This document shows positions 60,447 to 61,312 of a DNA stretch of 61,312 bases, in pieces. Below the pieces are notes generated by a model that was given only the letters and a program-made list of their open reading frames with translations, was not told the origin of the DNA and ran no database searches. The position numbers were made by a program, and so were the translations under genes. How positions within the stretch are numbered: position 1 is the stretch's first letter; each line of letters starts with the position of its first letter. The stretch comes from DAITQM01 sp036832975 (lineage in GTDB: Bacteria; Pseudomonadota; Gammaproteobacteria; Xanthomonadales; Wenzhouxiangellaceae), in assembly GCA_036832975.1 (NCBI GenBank), contig DAITQM010000020.1:1-61312 (forward strand), given 5' to 3'.

Positions 60447-61043
60447 ATGAAAGAACTGCCCCTCTTTCCGCTACGCACAGTGCTGTTCCCACGCGGCCAG
60501 TTGTCCTTAAAAGTTTTCGAACAGCGCTACCTCGACATGGTGCGCGACTGCGTCCGCGACGACGGCCGGTTCGGCGTCTGCCTGGTGACCACCGAAGGCG
60601 AGGGCCCGGTCGGAATGGCCGCTTACGGCACCAGCGCCCGGATATCGGATTGGTTCACGCGCGACGATGGCCTGCTCGGCATCGTCGCCACCGGCGAGCG
60701 TCGCTACCGCCTGGAGCGGACCTGGGCCCAGCCGAACGGCCTATTGTGCGCCAAAGTCGCCTGGCTCGATGAAGCACCTTGCACGGTGCCGCCCGATTGT
60801 TCGGTGCTGGTGACGCTGCTTCGCCAGATCATCGAACAGATCGAAATCGAAATTCCCGGGGTCGAAGAGCGCGATTTCGATGACGCCTCGTTCGTCGCCC
60901 ACCGCCTCGCCGAACTGTTGCCGCTCGAACTGATGGAGCGCCAGTCGGTGCTCGAAATCGACGATCCCGAAGCCCGACTGCGCGAAGTGTTCCTGCTGCT
61001 GCGTCAGGTTCAGGAACGGCAGCGCAGCGAAGAAAACGAATAG
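60447..61043 (+). CDS. LON peptidase substrate-binding domain protein
   Basis: 198 residues, no protease domain. ELPLFPLRTVLFP at 3-15 begins the LON N-terminal-like domain; ERRYRLE and a helical C-terminus follow. It resembles stand-alone Lon substrate-binding-domain proteins; function unclear. The ATG at 60447 is chosen by alignment to the family start. Confidence 0.88.
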   Translation: MKELPLFPLRTVLFPRGQLSLKVFEQRYLDMVRDCVRDDGRFGVCLVTTEGEGPVGMAAYGTSARISDWFTRDDGLLGIVATGERRYRLERTWAQPNGLLCAKVAWLDEAPCTVPPDCSVLVTLLRQIIEQIEIEIPGVEERDFDDASFVAHRLAELLPLELMERQSVLEIDDPEARLREVFLLLRQVQERQRSEENE

Positions 61044-61079
61044 CCCGAACCCGGGCAGCGCATGGCCGCCTTGTTTTTA

Positions 61080-61131
61080 CCCAATAGTTGCATAAATTTT
61101 GCTCGATTTACTTGGGCAATCCTGCCCTCGC
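61080..61131. repeat. 52-bp inverted repeat, right copy
   Basis: The exact reverse complement of 1-52. It overlaps the start of the tandem array at 61121. Confidence 0.92.
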
Positions 61132-61312
61132 CCTTCGGGCCCGCTTCGCGGTTCAAATTGCGTTCCCGACGCATTTGTACTCGGGCTGTCCTGCCCTCGC
61201 CCTTCGGGCCCGCTTCGCGGTTCAAATTGCGTTCCCGACGCATTTGTACTCGGGCTGTCCTGCCCTCGCCCTTCGGGCCCGCTTCGCGGTTCAAATTGCG
61301 TTCCCGACGCAT
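61121..61312. repeat. 69-bp tandem repeat, at least 2.8 units
   Basis: Units at 61121-61189, 61190-61258 and partial 61259-61312, apparently identical. The unit begins CCTGCCCTCGCCCTTCGGGC. The array runs off the window, so its true length is unknown. Since 69 is divisible by 3, one frame stays open across copies. Confidence 0.95.

Larger units (their letters stand above)
61044..61312. other. right terminal repeat region
   Basis: No supported gene. Contains the right copy of the 52-bp inverted repeat and the 69-bp tandem array. A minus-strand open frame over the array (repeating RRERNLNREAGPKGEGR) is a by-product of the repeat length being a multiple of 3. Confidence 0.7.

Noticed and set aside
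61010..61312. Minus-strand open frame of a repeated 23-residue peptide.
   Set aside because: It exists because the 69-bp tandem unit is in phase; it overlaps the LON-domain gene and has no start context.

Overview
The window looks like one high-GC gammaproteobacterial contig. The core gene orders are ones I know from that class: DUF2782/aroE/hemB/engB/cytochrome c4/dsbA, then slt/NDUFA9-like/cca, glnE, waaA/tolC/pcm/thiC, and adk/tusA/mpl. IPTL-CTERM proteins and a pyrophosphate-dependent phosphofructokinase suggest an environmental lineage (Chromatiales-, Competibacter- or methanotroph-like). I cannot place it more precisely. Both ends lie in repeats: the first 52 bases are the exact reverse complement of 61080-61131, followed on the right by a 69-bp tandem repeat. 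This suggests the contig ends at repeats.

Layout. 1-11.3 kb is core: DUF2782, an orphan TRAP small permease, aroE and hemB and engB (minus strand), cytochrome c4, dsbA, an EEP-family nuclease/phosphatase, a TSUP exporter, slt, an NDUFA9-like protein and cca. 11.3-17.5 kb is accessory: a TPR membrane regulator-like protein, an IS91-type transposase remnant, a small membrane protein, a beta-helix exported protein and a 249-bp MITE-like element. 17.5-32.8 kb is a defence island: a Fic protein, then a type I restriction-modification operon (hsdM...hsdS, AlbA/GHKL protein, hsdR). 32.8-33.46 kb holds hsdR debris, and a tRNA-Met closes the island. 33.6-61 kb is mostly core: glnE, a TIGR03032 protein, two IPTL-CTERM proteins interleaved with a duplicated ELM1-family gene, LPS glycosyltransferases/lpxL/waaA, tolC, pcm, thiC, a YVTN propeller protein, a large Sel1-repeat protein, a beta-lactamase-fold protein, a TMEM165 half-protein, pfp, adk, tusA, mpl and a LON-substrate-binding protein.

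The most notable feature is the cargo between hsdM and hsdS. Six genes are packed with ATGA overlaps or gaps of a few bases: TIR-SLOG, a TIR-like protein, Nmad2, MazG with a MazG_C-like tail, a second ThsB-like TIR protein, and a protein resembling the helical domain linked to 5-hydroxymethyl-dU kinases. This couples a Thoeris-like NAD-signalling module and a nucleotide-modification module to a complete type I system. I infer an anti-phage system that senses or handles modified DNA or nucleotides and triggers TIR-based NAD depletion. I know of no characterised system with this composition, but I could not search.

Repeats run through the window: a stop-codon-carrying palindrome family, GC-rich palindromes (one read in frame inside hsdM), a MITE-like element, a 26-bp motif shared by the two contig ends and a beta-helix gene leader, and a 429-bp near-identical duplication within the ELM1-family gene.
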